A DNA stretch of 64,000 nt. Source: an uncultured Eubacteriales bacterium (GTDB taxonomy: Bacteria; Bacillota; Clostridia; Oscillospirales; Acutalibacteraceae). Location: assembly GCA_900316385.1 (NCBI GenBank), contig ONCP01000012.1, positions 1-64,000 on the forward strand, given 5' to 3'. The notes beneath the pieces were generated by a model that did no database searches, was not told the DNA's origin, and saw only the letters and a list, made by a program, of their open reading frames with translations. The position numbers and the translations under genes were made by a program. Numbering within the stretch: position 1 is the stretch's first letter; the number at the start of each line of letters is the position of its first letter. This document shows positions 7,313-16,166 of this stretch, piece after piece.

Positions 7313-7384
7313 ATGCGACTTTTATTTCCTCGCCTGCTTCGTTTGAATTTCAGATTCGGGCGAATGCGGCGATGTTGTGGCTGA
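7313..7384 (+). CDS. 23-residue ORF with a Cys-Cys end, candidate leader peptide
   Basis: A short ORF in the 5' leader of the ABC operon, preceded by GAGGTG at a good distance. It is Arg/Leu rich and ends MRRCCG. Tandem Cys codons at the end of a leader ORF recall cysteine-responsive leader peptides known in actinobacteria. The permease gene starts 24 bp after its stop, close enough for translational coupling or ribosome-stall control. No terminator lies between them. Small size means a chance ORF is possible. Confidence 0.5.
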   Translation: MRLLFPRLLRLNFRFGRMRRCCG

Positions 7385-7408
7385 ACGAAAAAATAAGGAG
7401 GATGCTTT

Positions 7409-8068
7409 ATGGACTGGAATGTGATAACAGAGTATCTTCCGCTTTATTGGAAGGCAATGCTGCTGACGTTGCGTATCGGCTGGATTGGTGTGGCGCTTGC
7501 CGTGCTGATTGGCCTCATGACGGCGGTTATTATTCACTTCCGCGTTCCGGTGCTGCGTGTGGTTTTCAAAATCTATATTGAAATCTTCCGCAATACGCCG
7601 CTGCTGATCCAACTGTCCTTTTTATATTTTGCACTGCCGAAAATCGGCATTAAAATTTCCGCAGAGGTTTGCGGCTGGCTCGGCTTGGGACTGCTTGGCG
7701 GCAGCTACATGAGCGAAGCGTTTCGCAGCGGAATCGAAGTAATTGACAGCGTTCAGCGAGAAAGCGCCCTGAGCTTGGGAATGACAAATTTTCAGGTTAT
7801 GATTCACATTATTTTGCCGCAGGCTTTCTCGTACAGTATACCCGCTGTTGTGGCAAACATCATCTTTCTGCTGAAAGAAACGAGCGTTTTCAGCGCCGTC
7901 AGCCTGATAGATTTAATGTTCCGCGCAAAAGACTTGATCGGCTTGTATTACAATACAGCGGAATGTCTGACGCTGCTTGTGGTGTTCTACCTCATCATTC
8001 TGCTGCCTGTGTCGATACTCGGCACGGTACTGGAGAGGAGGCTGCGCTATGCAAGCTTTGGGACTTGA
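7409..8068 (+). CDS. amino-acid ABC transporter permease (HisM/GlnP type)
   Basis: 219 residues, five or so transmembrane helices, with the polar amino-acid permease signatures FRNTPLLIQLSFLYFALP near residue 60 and the cytoplasmic loop ESALSLGMTNFQVMIHIILPQA (EAA loop, about 118-140) that docks the ATPase. GGAGGATGCTTT precedes the ATG. First gene of a permease-permease-ATPase-binding protein operon. Together with sulfur enzymes downstream and a LysR operator, cystine is the likeliest substrate; glutamine or another polar amino acid cannot be excluded. Confidence 0.9.
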   Translation: MDWNVITEYLPLYWKAMLLTLRIGWIGVALAVLIGLMTAVIIHFRVPVLRVVFKIYIEIFRNTPLLIQLSFLYFALPKIGIKISAEVCGWLGLGLLGGSYMSEAFRSGIEVIDSVQRESALSLGMTNFQVMIHIILPQAFSYSIPAVVANIIFLLKETSVFSAVSLIDLMFRAKDLIGLYYNTAECLTLLVVFYLIILLPVSILGTVLERRLRYASFGT

Positions 8069-8726
8069 CGTGCTGTTCAAGGGAAGCAACTTTTTACGGC
8101 TTCTGGAAGGTTTATGGAAGGCACTGGGAATCAGCTTGATTGCCGTTGCATTGAGTATTGTGCTCGGTATTCTCTTTGGTATTGTGATGACTGTCAGGAA
8201 TCCTGTCGTCAAAGCTGTTTGCCGAGTGTATCTTGAGATTGTCCGTATTATGCCGCAGATGGTTCTGCTGTTTCTTGTTTTTTTCGGAACAACAAGGGTA
8301 TTCGGCTGGAATCTTAACGCCGAGGCGGCTTCTGTGATTGTCTTTACCTTTTGGGGTACGGCTGAGATGGGCGACTTGGTGCGCGGCGCTGTTACCGGCG
8401 TGCCGAAGCACCAGTATGAGAGCGCGTTCGCGCTGGGCATGACAAAGGCGCAAGCCTACCTTACCGTCATCATTCCTCTTGCAATTCGTCAGCTGATTCC
8501 ACAGTCAATGAATTTGATTACCCGCATGATAAAGACAACAAGTCTTGTGATGATGATAGGCGTTGTTGAAGTGCTAAAGGTCAGCCAGCAGATTATCGAG
8601 GCAAATCGAATGAGCTCGCCAAACGCTGTGTTTGGCTTATACTTAACGGTATTTATTCTTTATTTTGTAGCCTGTTGGCCGTTCAGCCTGCTTGCCAAAC
8701 GCTTGGAAAGGAAGTGGAGCAACTAA
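8049..8726 (+). CDS. amino-acid ABC transporter permease, second subunit
   Basis: 225 residues, membrane protein of the same HisM/GlnP family ([23 protein letters not shown] loop [22 protein letters not shown]). It would form a heterodimeric channel with the preceding permease. The start at 8049 overlaps the upstream gene by 20 bp and has GGAGAGGAGGCTGCGCT before it. The Pro-Gln in MPQM replaces the usual Thr-Pro of the family motif. Confidence 0.88.
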   Translation: MQALGLDVLFKGSNFLRLLEGLWKALGISLIAVALSIVLGILFGIVMTVRNPVVKAVCRVYLEIVRIMPQMVLLFLVFFGTTRVFGWNLNAEAASVIVFTFWGTAEMGDLVRGAVTGVPKHQYESAFALGMTKAQAYLTVIIPLAIRQLIPQSMNLITRMIKTTSLVMMIGVVEVLKVSQQIIEANRMSSPNAVFGLYLTVFILYFVACWPFSLLAKRLERKWSN

Positions 8727-9475
8727 TGGCAGACGCACTTCTGAAAATAGAACATCTAAGAAAAAGCTACGACGGTAATGTGGTTTTAAAGAATATTAAT
8801 TTGAAGGTCAACAAAGGAGAGGTCATTGTCATTATCGGTCCGTCAGGCTGCGGTAAAAGTACGCTGCTGCGATGTATCAACGGCTTGGAGCCGATTCAGG
8901 GCGGAACGATAAAACTTGATAAGGAGATCATAGACAGTACATCAAAGAGCATCACGAAGCTGCGCCAGCGCATTGGAATGGTGTTTCAAAGCTATGATTT
9001 GTTTCCTCATAAGACCGTTTTGCAAAATATTATTCTCGCTCCGACGCTTGTCCAAAAGCGTGATAAAAAAGAGGTAATTGCCGAAGCCGAGCAGCTTCTC
9101 GATAGAGTTGGACTTTTAGACAAGAAGGATAGCTATCCGCGTCAGCTCTCAGGCGGTCAGAAACAGCGCGTCGCCATTGTACGCGCGCTGTGTATGCACC
9201 CGGAGGTTATGCTCTTTGACGAAGTGACCGCCGCGCTCGACCCTGAGATGGTGAGAGAGGTACTTGACACCATGCTCGAGCTTGCGCGACAAGGCAGCAC
9301 GATGCTGATTGTGACCCACGAGATGGCGTTTGCACAGGCTGTCAGCGATCGTGTTATCTTCCTCGACAACGGAGATATTGTAGAAGAGGGTACGCCCGAT
9401 GAATTTTTTAACCATCCGAAAACCGAACGTGCGCAAAAATTTCTGCACACCTTCGAGTTTGAACATATCAAATAA
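8726..9475 (+). CDS. amino-acid ABC transporter ATPase (GlnQ/HisP type)
   Basis: 249 residues with Walker [10 protein letters not shown] (about 37-45), Q loop [12 protein letters not shown], signature LSGGQKQR (about 143-150), Walker [13 protein letters not shown] (E to V at the position after D-E, where D-E-P/A is usual) and the switch His in VTHEM. It powers the two permeases. Its ATG overlaps the upstream stop as TAATG. The EVTAALD variant of the D-loop region is common in this subfamily. Confidence 0.92.
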   Translation: MADALLKIEHLRKSYDGNVVLKNINLKVNKGEVIVIIGPSGCGKSTLLRCINGLEPIQGGTIKLDKEIIDSTSKSITKLRQRIGMVFQSYDLFPHKTVLQNIILAPTLVQKRDKKEVIAEAEQLLDRVGLLDKKDSYPRQLSGGQKQRVAIVRALCMHPEVMLFDEVTAALDPEMVREVLDTMLELARQGSTMLIVTHEMAFAQAVSDRVIFLDNGDIVEEGTPDEFFNHPKTERAQKFLHTFEFEHIK

Positions 9476-9494
9476 TTTTGAAAGGAAGATTTGT

Positions 9495-10400
9495 ATGAAA
9501 AAATCTGTATTTGTAAAAGTATTGGCAATTCTCACCGCGGCAGTTCTGCTGCTTGCATCCTTTGCAGGCTGCGCGAGCAATGAAAACACCGCGTCAGAGA
9601 GCAAAGCAAGCGATGCTTCTCAGACCGACAGCAGCGCGTCAAATGTGGTGTATCGTACGCTTGACGAAATCAAGAGCAGCGGAAAAATTAAAATCGGCGT
9701 ATTCTCCGACAAAAACCCCTTTGGTTATGTAGATGAAAACGGCGAATATCAGGGCTATGACGTTTACTTTGCAAACCGCCTTGTAAAAGATTTGGGCGTT
9801 GAAGTAGAATTTGTGTCCACCGAAGCGGCAAGCCGCGTAGAGTTTTTAGAGACCGGCAAGGTTGATGTTGTTTTAGCGAACTTTACCGTAACCGATGAAA
9901 GAGCTGAAAAGGTTGACTTTGCTCTGCCCTATATGAACGTAGCCCTCGGCGTTGTTTCCCCCGACAGCAGAGTTATCAAGAGCCTTGACGAGCTCAAAGC
10001 CGACGACGAGGTTATTGTAATCACAGGCACAACCGCCGAGACTTATCTTACCGAAAAATATCCCAACATCAAGCTCCAGAAGTACGACACTTACGCCAAC
10101 GCGAAAACCGCTCTTGAAAACGGTCAGGCTGCCGCGTGGGCAAACGATAACACCGAGGTAATCGCTTATGCGCTTCAAAATAAGGGCTACACCGTCGGTA
10201 TTCCCGAGCTCGGCAGCAAGGACACCATCGCTCCGGCTGTTTCAAAGGGCAACAAAACGCTGCTTGATTGGATCAACAGCGAAATCGAAGCACTGGGCAA
10301 GGAAAACTTCTTCCACGCCGATTATGAAGCAACCCTCGCCGGCACCTACGGTAAGGACTACGAGGAAAAGCTTGTCGTAGAAGGCGGAAAAGTAGAGTAA
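9495..10400 (+). CDS. amino-acid binding lipoprotein (SBP family 3)
   Basis: 301 residues. Signal peptide with lipobox SFAGC (Cys about residue 27), a Ser/Ala-rich linker, then a family 3 solute-binding fold starting with SGKIKIGVFSDKNPFGYVDENG and GYDVYFANRL, with the VDVVLANFTVTDERAEKVDFALPY hinge segment. Anchored outside the cell, it captures the substrate and delivers it to the permeases. TTCACA-type spacing and AAAGGAAGA upstream of the ATG support this start rather than the longer frame from 9399. Last component of the polar amino-acid transporter; the MetQ-like gene follows after 29 bp. Confidence 0.92.
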   Translation: MKKSVFVKVLAILTAAVLLLASFAGCASNENTASESKASDASQTDSSASNVVYRTLDEIKSSGKIKIGVFSDKNPFGYVDENGEYQGYDVYFANRLVKDLGVEVEFVSTEAASRVEFLETGKVDVVLANFTVTDERAEKVDFALPYMNVALGVVSPDSRVIKSLDELKADDEVIVITGTTAETYLTEKYPNIKLQKYDTYANAKTALENGQAAAWANDNTEVIAYALQNKGYTVGIPELGSKDTIAPAVSKGNKTLLDWINSEIEALGKENFFHADYEATLAGTYGKDYEEKLVVEGGKVE

Positions 10401-10429
10401 TATCATTTTAAAAGACAGGAGTAATTACT

Positions 10430-11284
10430 ATGAAAAAAATCACAGCAATTATATTGGCAGCAGCGCTGATTCTCACCTCTGCAATCGCTTTTGCAGGCTG
10501 CTCGTCAACCTCTAAAACACTCACAATCGCAATTCCCAACGATACCACAAACGAAGCAAGAGCACTTCTGCTTTTGGATCAGCTCGGTTACATCAAGCTC
10601 AAGGACGGCGCCGGTATTACCGCTACGCCGAAGGATATTGCCGAAAACCCGAAAAACATTGAGTTCAAGGAGGTAGAGGCGGCTCAGGTTCCCAACGCAA
10701 AGCAGGATGTGGACTACGCTGTAATCAATTCAAACTACGCAATCGAGGCAGGTTTAAACCCCGTTAAGGATTCGCTCGGCATTGAGGGCTCGGCGTCTGC
10801 CTACGGCAACATCCTTGTCGTCAAGGAAGGCAGGGAAAAAGAGCCCAAGCTGCTCGCGTTAAAGGCAGCGCTCGAAAGTCAGAAGGTTGTAGATTTCATC
10901 AATAAAAAATACGACGGCTCTGTTGTAAGCGTTGTTGCAAACCCCACAGACGGCTACGATTCCTCAATCGACTATAATGCGATAAAGGGAGAAACAATCA
11001 CTATCGCGGCTTCTCCCACACCTCACGCCGAAATTCTGGCAGTTGTAAAGGATATTCTCAAGGATAAGGATATTACGCTTGACATCAAGGAATATACCGA
11101 CTACGTTCAGCCGAACAACGTTGTAAACAGCGGCGAGCTCGACGCCAATTACTTCCAGCATCTCCCTTATCTCGAGGACTTCAACGCCGAAAACGGTACA
11201 AAGCTTGTTTCCATAGCGACAATCCACGTGGAACCCCTCGGTCTTTACGGCGGCAAGCAGACAACCGTTGACGCACTCAAATAA
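10430..11284 (+). CDS. MetQ/NlpA-type lipoprotein with circularly permuted halves
   Basis: 284 residues, the normal MetQ length, with a signal peptide and lipobox FAGC (Cys24). The order of the mature protein is unusual. Residues 29-170 (TLTIAIPNDTTNEARALLLL ... INSNYAIEAGLNP ... DFINKKYDGSVVSV) correspond to the C-terminal part of ordinary MetQ. Residues 188-284 (ITIAASPTPHAEIL ... DYVQPN ... GELDANYFQH ... IHVEPLGLY) correspond to its N-terminal part. A new linker (about 171-187) joins the old C- and N-termini. All family motifs are present, so the fold and methionine-type binding may persist. ACAGGAG precedes the start. It shares the transcript of the polar transporter; MetN and MetI lie behind a terminator. 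Confidence 0.88.
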   Translation: MKKITAIILAAALILTSAIAFAGCSSTSKTLTIAIPNDTTNEARALLLLDQLGYIKLKDGAGITATPKDIAENPKNIEFKEVEAAQVPNAKQDVDYAVINSNYAIEAGLNPVKDSLGIEGSASAYGNILVVKEGREKEPKLLALKAALESQKVVDFINKKYDGSVVSVVANPTDGYDSSIDYNAIKGETITIAASPTPHAEILAVVKDILKDKDITLDIKEYTDYVQPNNVVNSGELDANYFQHLPYLEDFNAENGTKLVSIATIHVEPLGLYGGKQTTVDALK

Positions 11285-11304
11285 GTTTTACATCCCTTTT
11301 CTTT

Positions 11305-11338
11305 CGCGCCGACTGTTTTGCTACGGTCGGCGCGTTTT
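11305..11338 (+). terminator. Rho-independent terminator between metQ and metN
   Basis: CGCGCCGAC pairs with GTCGGCGCG across a 12-base loop and is followed by TTTTC. It separates the binding protein from its ATPase and permease; no strong promoter is visible in the 43 bp that follow, so read-through probably supplies MetN/MetI. Confidence 0.85.
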
Positions 11339-11380
11339 CAAAGAAGCGTTACAGACAACGCTGACAGAAAGGCAGTTATT

Positions 11381-12382
11381 ATGATAGAATTAAAAAACCT
11401 TTCCAAAACCTTCTTCACACCCGACGGAACGCTCGACGCGCTGAAGAATATCAACATTACAATACAGGACGGCGATATTTTCGGAATTATAGGTATGAGC
11501 GGAGCAGGGAAGAGCACGCTTGTTCGGTGTATCAATTTGCTTGAACGCCCAAGCTCAGGCAGTGTTTTGGTGGACGGCGTAGATTTGGGAACACTCGGCA
11601 ACAGGGAACTCAGAAACATCCGCCGTGACATCACCATGATATTTCAGGGCTTTAATCTGCTTATGCAGCGCACTTGCCTGAAAAACGTATGCTTTCCGCT
11701 GGAGTTGGAGGGCAAACACGCCAAAGAAGCCAAAGAGCGCGCATTGGAGCTGCTTGAAATCGTCGGCTTGCGCGACAAGGCGAATTCCTATCCTGCGCAG
11801 CTTTCGGGCGGTCAGCAGCAGCGCGTTGCCATTGCAAGAGCGCTTGCGACCAATCCCAAGGTGCTGTTGTGCGACGAAGCGACCTCTGCGCTCGATCCGA
11901 AAACAACGCAATCTATCCTCTCGCTTATTAAGGAGATTAACGAAAGGCTGGGTATCACGGTTGTTGTTATAACGCACCAAATGAGCGTCATAGAGGAAAT
12001 TTGCCGCAATGTGGCAATTTTAGAGAACGGCGAGGTGGTAGAGCAAGGCGAGGTCAGCCGTATTTTTAGCGCCCCGAGGTCGCAGGCGGCAAAGCATTTG
12101 GTATTTCCCGACGGTGAGAAAACGCTTTCAAACCGCAAGGATTCGCAGAAAGTTCTGCGCGTGATATTCAATGGCTCAGCGTCCACCGAAACGCCGCTGA
12201 TTGCCAAGATGGCGGTTGAAATCGGCGTTTGCGCAAACATACTGTACGCCTCTACAAAGAGCGTTGGTGACAGGGCGTTCGGCAGTATGCTGCTCAGCTT
12301 TCCGAATGACGGTGTTGCCGCAGGAAGAGCGGCGGAATATTTACGGAAATTTGACGGAATTACGGTAGAGGAGGTAAGGTAA
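11381..12382 (+). CDS. metN: methionine-type ABC transporter ATPase MetN
   Basis: 333 residues. ABC domain with Walker A GMSGAGKST, Q loop FQGFNLL, signature LSGGQQQR, Walker B LLCDEATSALDPKT and switch His in ITHQM. A C-terminal ferredoxin-like NIL domain (about 250-333, VLRVIFNGSASTETPLIAKM...) is the hallmark of MetN, where it senses intracellular methionine and inhibits uptake. I start at the ATG at 11381 (AGAAAGGCAG upstream) because the family begins MIELKNLSK. Confidence 0.92.
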   Translation: MIELKNLSKTFFTPDGTLDALKNINITIQDGDIFGIIGMSGAGKSTLVRCINLLERPSSGSVLVDGVDLGTLGNRELRNIRRDITMIFQGFNLLMQRTCLKNVCFPLELEGKHAKEAKERALELLEIVGLRDKANSYPAQLSGGQQQRVAIARALATNPKVLLCDEATSALDPKTTQSILSLIKEINERLGITVVVITHQMSVIEEICRNVAILENGEVVEQGEVSRIFSAPRSQAAKHLVFPDGEKTLSNRKDSQKVLRVIFNGSASTETPLIAKMAVEIGVCANILYASTKSVGDRAFGSMLLSFPNDGVAAGRAAEYLRKFDGITVEEVR

Positions 12383-13089
12383 TGGAAGATTTAATTTCAC
12401 AAGAGGTGTTGCAGGAAACATGGGATATCGTCATTAACGATATGCCTTTCGCGTTGTGGGAGACCTTTTACGTCACCGTTATCGCCACCATTTTTGCAGT
12501 CGTTATCGGTCTGCCACTCGGTGTTTTGCTGGTAGTCGGCGAAAAGGACGGCATTTTGCCGCTGCCAAAGCCGCTGATGGGATTTTTGAACGTGCTGATT
12601 AACGTGCTTCGCTCGGTGCCGTTTTTGATATTGATGATTTTGGTGTTTCCGCTTACGCGCCTGATAGTCGGCACTATTGTCGGTACAACTGCGTCCGTTG
12701 TGCCGCTTGTAATCGCTGCGTTTCCATTTGTAGCAAGATTGGTTGAAAGCAGTCTGCGAGAGGTGAATCCTAACATCATCGAAGCCGCGCAGAGCATGGG
12801 TGCGTCGCCTTTTCAGATTATTGCCAAGGTCATGATACCCGAAAGCGTGCCGTCGCTGATTTCAAACGTTACAATAGCTGTCACAACTGTACTCGGCTAC
12901 ACGGCGATGAGCGGTATAATCGGCGGCGGCGGACTGGGAAAGATCGCCATCAACTACGGCTATTATCGCTACAAGTATCTGGTGATGCTGATTGCCGTCG
13001 TGATTTTGGTATTGTTGGTTCAATTGTTCCAAAGCATTGGTACGCGTCTTGCCAAATCCACCGATAAACGATTGAAGAACAAACAGTGA
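12382..13089 (+). CDS. metI: methionine-type ABC transporter permease MetI
   Basis: 235 residues with five predicted transmembrane helices and the MetI motifs NVLRSVPFLILMILVFPLTRLIVGT and ARLVESSLREVNPNIIEAAQSMGAS (coupling loop), ending with the GYTAMSGIIGGGGLGKIAINYGYYRY segment. The ATG overlaps the metN stop as TAATG. With MetN and the permuted MetQ it forms a full uptake system for D/L-methionine or related sulfur compounds. Confidence 0.92.
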   Translation: MEDLISQEVLQETWDIVINDMPFALWETFYVTVIATIFAVVIGLPLGVLLVVGEKDGILPLPKPLMGFLNVLINVLRSVPFLILMILVFPLTRLIVGTIVGTTASVVPLVIAAFPFVARLVESSLREVNPNIIEAAQSMGASPFQIIAKVMIPESVPSLISNVTIAVTTVLGYTAMSGIIGGGGLGKIAINYGYYRYKYLVMLIAVVILVLLVQLFQSIGTRLAKSTDKRLKNKQ

Positions 13090-13098
13090 GGTCGGATT

Positions 13099-13635
13099 AT
13101 GACGAAAAAAAGTATTACAGTTAACGGAAAGAAATGGATTCCGACCATTCAGGATTGGTCGTGGATTATCACGATACTGTGGATGACAGCGGCAAATCTC
13201 TGGCATCCGTTTGGATTGTTCGGATTTGTATGTATGTTTACTCCCGTTATTATTGCTTTATCCGGTAGAGGGAAAATGCACTGCGCCCGTGTCTGTCCGC
13301 GCGGATCGCTGATCGGTAAAATCGGAAGCATCGTCAATCTCGGCTTGAAACGACCGAATTTGTACCGCAAAAAATGGTTTCGTCCTCTCTTATGGGGCGT
13401 AATGATGGGCAGCTTTGCCGTTATGCTGATATTTGTGATCACGCAGGGAGTTGATACGCTGGGGTTTGCGGTTCTGATTTTTATGGAAACAGCAACCGTC
13501 TTGGCAATCATCAACGGAATTTTATTCACGCCGCGTCAATGGTGCACCATCTGCCCGATGGGATATACCTCCGGCAACATCCGCAGCCTTAGAAAGAAAT
13601 TGACAGAGAGGAGAATGAAAATTGTCAAAGAATGA
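13099..13635 (+). CDS. NapH/YccM-like 4Fe-4S membrane protein
   Basis: 178 residues with about four transmembrane helices and two cysteine clusters of the NapH/NosR type: CARVCPRGSL (about 57-64) and CTICPMGYTSG (about 149-154). Each supplies only C-x3-CP and C-x2-CP, fewer cysteines than the classical CxxxCP pair plus ferredoxin domain, and the C-terminal two-cluster ferredoxin domain of NapH is missing. It may pass electrons across the membrane. It lies 9 bp after metI and overlaps the lyase gene by 14 bp, so it is part of the sulfur operon; its partner there is unknown, perhaps reduction of imported cystine or an oxidised sulfur compound. Confidence 0.72.
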   Translation: MTKKSITVNGKKWIPTIQDWSWIITILWMTAANLWHPFGLFGFVCMFTPVIIALSGRGKMHCARVCPRGSLIGKIGSIVNLGLKRPNLYRKKWFRPLLWGVMMGSFAVMLIFVITQGVDTLGFAVLIFMETATVLAIINGILFTPRQWCTICPMGYTSGNIRSLRKKLTERRMKIVKE

Positions 13636-14803
13636 TCTCGGGTTTTCTACTCGCGCCGTACATATCGGGAATGAGGTCGACAAAGAAACAGGGGCGATAC
13701 GCCGCCCCATCACAATGGCTAACAGCTACGCGTTGCCATATGACCCGACGGACATGAACTGGTCGTCAGCCGACGGGAACCTCTATACCCGCAACGGCGG
13801 AGTTAACCAAAAATATCTGCAGGAAAAGCTCGCGTCCTTAGAGGGCGGTGAGGACTGTGTGGTATTAACGAGCGGCGTAGCCGCGCTGTCGGGGCTGTTT
13901 TTCTCTTTACTGCAGTCGGGCGATCATGTGATCTTTTCAACCGTCACCTATATTGCAGTCTATCGCCTTTTAAACGAGCTGTTCAACAACAAGTTTCATG
14001 TCGAAACAACGATTGTGGATACAACGGATTTGGAAGCGGTCAAGGAGGCTGTACGCCCTCACACCAAGCTGATACACATTGAAACACCCGGCAACCCGAC
14101 ACTCTCGGTGACGGATATTCAGGCAATCGCGGAGATTGCACACAATAACAACGCGCTGTTGTCGGTCGATAACACCTTTGCGTCCCCCTACAGCCAACGT
14201 CCGATTGAGCTTGGCGCGGATTTTTCGATTGAAAGCCTTACGAAGTATATCAACGGTCACGGCGACGCGATGGGCGGAGCGATCATCGGCAAAAAGGAAT
14301 ATCTGGATATCATCCGCGCTCAGGCGCAGGTCAACTTAGGAGCGACCGTCAGCCCCTTTAACGCGTGGCTGATCATGCGCGGAGCGGTCACATTACCTTT
14401 GCGTATGCAGCGGCATAATGACAACGCGTTAAAAATTGCCGAGTGGCTGGAGCAACAGCCCTGCGTCAGCTTTGTCGCTTATCCCGGGCTTGAAAGCCAT
14501 AAGGGGCACACGATTGCCGAAAAGCAGATGAAGAACGGTTTCGGCGGCGTGCTGTCGTTTGGCTTGAAAGCCGACCATGTTACGCATAACCGTTTTGTCC
14601 AAAACCTGAAAATCATCACTTCCGCCGTTTCGCTGGGGCACGATGAAAGCCTGATCGTGTTCATCGGTGAAAACGACGAGCGCCAGTACCTCTATCCCAA
14701 AGAATTTCACAACGGCTTCTTTCGTTTCAGCGTAGGGTTAGAGGACGCTGACGACCTAATCGAAGATATCCGGCAGGCACTGCAAAATACAGAACTACTT
14801 TGA
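13622..14803 (+). CDS. PLP-dependent trans-sulfuration enzyme (methionine/cystathionine gamma-lyase type)
   Basis: 393 residues of the Cys/Met metabolism PLP family: STRAVHIGNE N-terminus, YTRNGGVNQKYLQEKLASLEGGEDCVVLTSGVAA substrate/PLP region, HIETPGNPTLSVTD, and the Schiff-base lysine in SLTKYINGHGDAMGG (about Lys 209). Members cleave or form C-S bonds of methionine, cystathionine, homocysteine or cysteine; the exact reaction cannot be settled here. The start is a TTG at 13622 with GAGAGGAG upstream; no ATG lies at the family start. Translation overlaps the preceding gene. A sulfur-scavenging role, releasing sulfide or methanethiol, is likely. Confidence 0.88.
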   Translation: MSKNDLGFSTRAVHIGNEVDKETGAIRRPITMANSYALPYDPTDMNWSSADGNLYTRNGGVNQKYLQEKLASLEGGEDCVVLTSGVAALSGLFFSLLQSGDHVIFSTVTYIAVYRLLNELFNNKFHVETTIVDTTDLEAVKEAVRPHTKLIHIETPGNPTLSVTDIQAIAEIAHNNNALLSVDNTFASPYSQRPIELGADFSIESLTKYINGHGDAMGGAIIGKKEYLDIIRAQAQVNLGATVSPFNAWLIMRGAVTLPLRMQRHNDNALKIAEWLEQQPCVSFVAYPGLESHKGHTIAEKQMKNGFGGVLSFGLKADHVTHNRFVQNLKIITSAVSLGHDESLIVFIGENDERQYLYPKEFHNGFFRFSVGLEDADDLIEDIRQALQNTELL

Positions 14804-14838
14804 CAATATTAATCTTGGCAAAAAAATGTTCAAAAGAA

Positions 14839-14900
14839 AGCCTTCGCATGGGATTTCCTGCGGAGGCTTGTGGACATTTAAGACAAAAGCTGTTATCATT
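14839..14900 (+). promoter_or_regulatory. hairpin and promoter ahead of the PatB-type gene
   Basis: A stem (AAGCCTTCGCA / TGCGGAGGCTT, 14839-14870) without a T run lies directly before a promoter, TGGACA at 14872-14877, 17 bases, TATCAT at 14895-14900. The hairpin may act as a weak terminator of the upstream operon. Confidence 0.6.
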
Positions 14901-14951
14901 AAGATGGATTATTCTCGGATAGATGAATGACAGAAAACGGAGAGATTGGTA

Positions 14952-16166
14952 ATGAACTATGATTTTGAGACGATTATGGATCGCAGCGGCAAGGACGCGT
15001 TAGCGATAGACGCAATCGGCGCGGGCGTTGCTTGGGCGACGGTTCCCACTAAGCCGAAGAACGGTTTTTCGGTAATTCCCATGTGGGTAGCGGATATGAA
15101 TTTTGCGACGGTTCCAACCATACCGCAGGCAATCATCAAACGGGCGGAGCATCCGGCATACGGTTACTTTCTTCCCACAAAAGAATATTATGATTCTATT
15201 ATTCGCTGGCACGAGAAACGCAACGGTATTACAGGGCTTAGCAAACGGCACATAGGCTATGAAAACGGCGTGCTCGGCTGCGTCAGTACGGCGATTCAGG
15301 CGTTTACCGCGCCCGGCGAAAAGATATTATTACATAGCCCGACATATATCGGCTTCACTCATGTTTTAGAGGATACCGGCAGAGTCGCCGAACTCAGTCC
15401 TCTGAAAAAGGATGAAAACGGTGTTTGGCGAATGGATTACGAGGATATGGAAAAGCGTATCAAAAAAAATCACATACACCTCGTGATCCTCTGCAGTCCG
15501 CACAATCCCTGCGGCAGAGTATGGTTAAGAGAAGAATTGGAACGGGCGATGGAGATATTTCGGGAGAATCAGTGCATTGTCATATCCGATGAGATCTGGT
15601 CGGATATTCTCTTGAACGAGCATCAACATATTCCCACGCAAAATATCTCCGAAGACGCCAAAAAAAGAACGATCGCCGTCTATGCTCCAAGCAAAACCTT
15701 CAACCTTGCGGGGCTGATCGGCAGCTATCATATCATCTATGACGATTATCTAAGGGACAGAATGAGCAGACAGTCGGGAATGAGCCATTATAACGAGATG
15801 AATGTGCTGTCGATGCACGCGCTCATCGGCGCGTATCAGGACGAGGGACATCAGTGGGTAGACGAGCTGTGTCAGGTGCTCTCGCGGAATATCAATTATG
15901 CGTATAACAGGATTCAAAATGACTTTGAGGGTATCGAAGTGTCCAAACCCGAAGGCACCTATATGCTGTTTTTGCACTGCGAGGACTACTGCAAAAATCA
16001 CAATCTCACAATTGATGAGCTGATTCAAAAAGGCTGGGACGTCGGCGTAGCATGGCAGCAGGGTGCGCCCTTCCATGACGCTTGGGGTATCCGCATGAAT
16101 CTCGCCGTACCGTTTTCGCTGGTAACGGAAGCGTTCGATAGATTGGAAAAACTTGTTATTTCTTAG
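14952..16166 (+). CDS. PatB/MalY-type PLP C-S lyase (cystathionine beta-lyase)
   Basis: 404 residues, fold type I aminotransferase-like. PatB/MalY features: N-terminal DF...DRSG...KW-like start, VIPMWVADMNF, YGYFLPTKEYYDSIIRWHEKR, and the PLP lysine in APSKTFNLAGL (about Lys 239). Members split cystathionine, cystine or related thioethers to thiol, pyruvate and ammonia. ACGGAGAGATTGGTA precedes the ATG. Own promoter upstream; an adjacent paralogous activity to the gamma-lyase-type enzyme. Product thiols and ammonia fit the cystine/methionine import genes. Confidence 0.88.
   Translation: MNYDFETIMDRSGKDALAIDAIGAGVAWATVPTKPKNGFSVIPMWVADMNFATVPTIPQAIIKRAEHPAYGYFLPTKEYYDSIIRWHEKRNGITGLSKRHIGYENGVLGCVSTAIQAFTAPGEKILLHSPTYIGFTHVLEDTGRVAELSPLKKDENGVWRMDYEDMEKRIKKNHIHLVILCSPHNPCGRVWLREELERAMEIFRENQCIVISDEIWSDILLNEHQHIPTQNISEDAKKRTIAVYAPSKTFNLAGLIGSYHIIYDDYLRDRMSRQSGMSHYNEMNVLSMHALIGAYQDEGHQWVDELCQVLSRNINYAYNRIQNDFEGIEVSKPEGTYMLFLHCEDYCKNHNLTIDELIQKGWDVGVAWQQGAPFHDAWGIRMNLAVPFSLVTEAFDRLEKLVIS

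Noticed and set aside
7187..7408. SAM riboswitch or T-box leader before the transporter operon
   Set aside because: I looked for the S-box and T-box consensus motifs here and before metN and the C-S lyase and found none.
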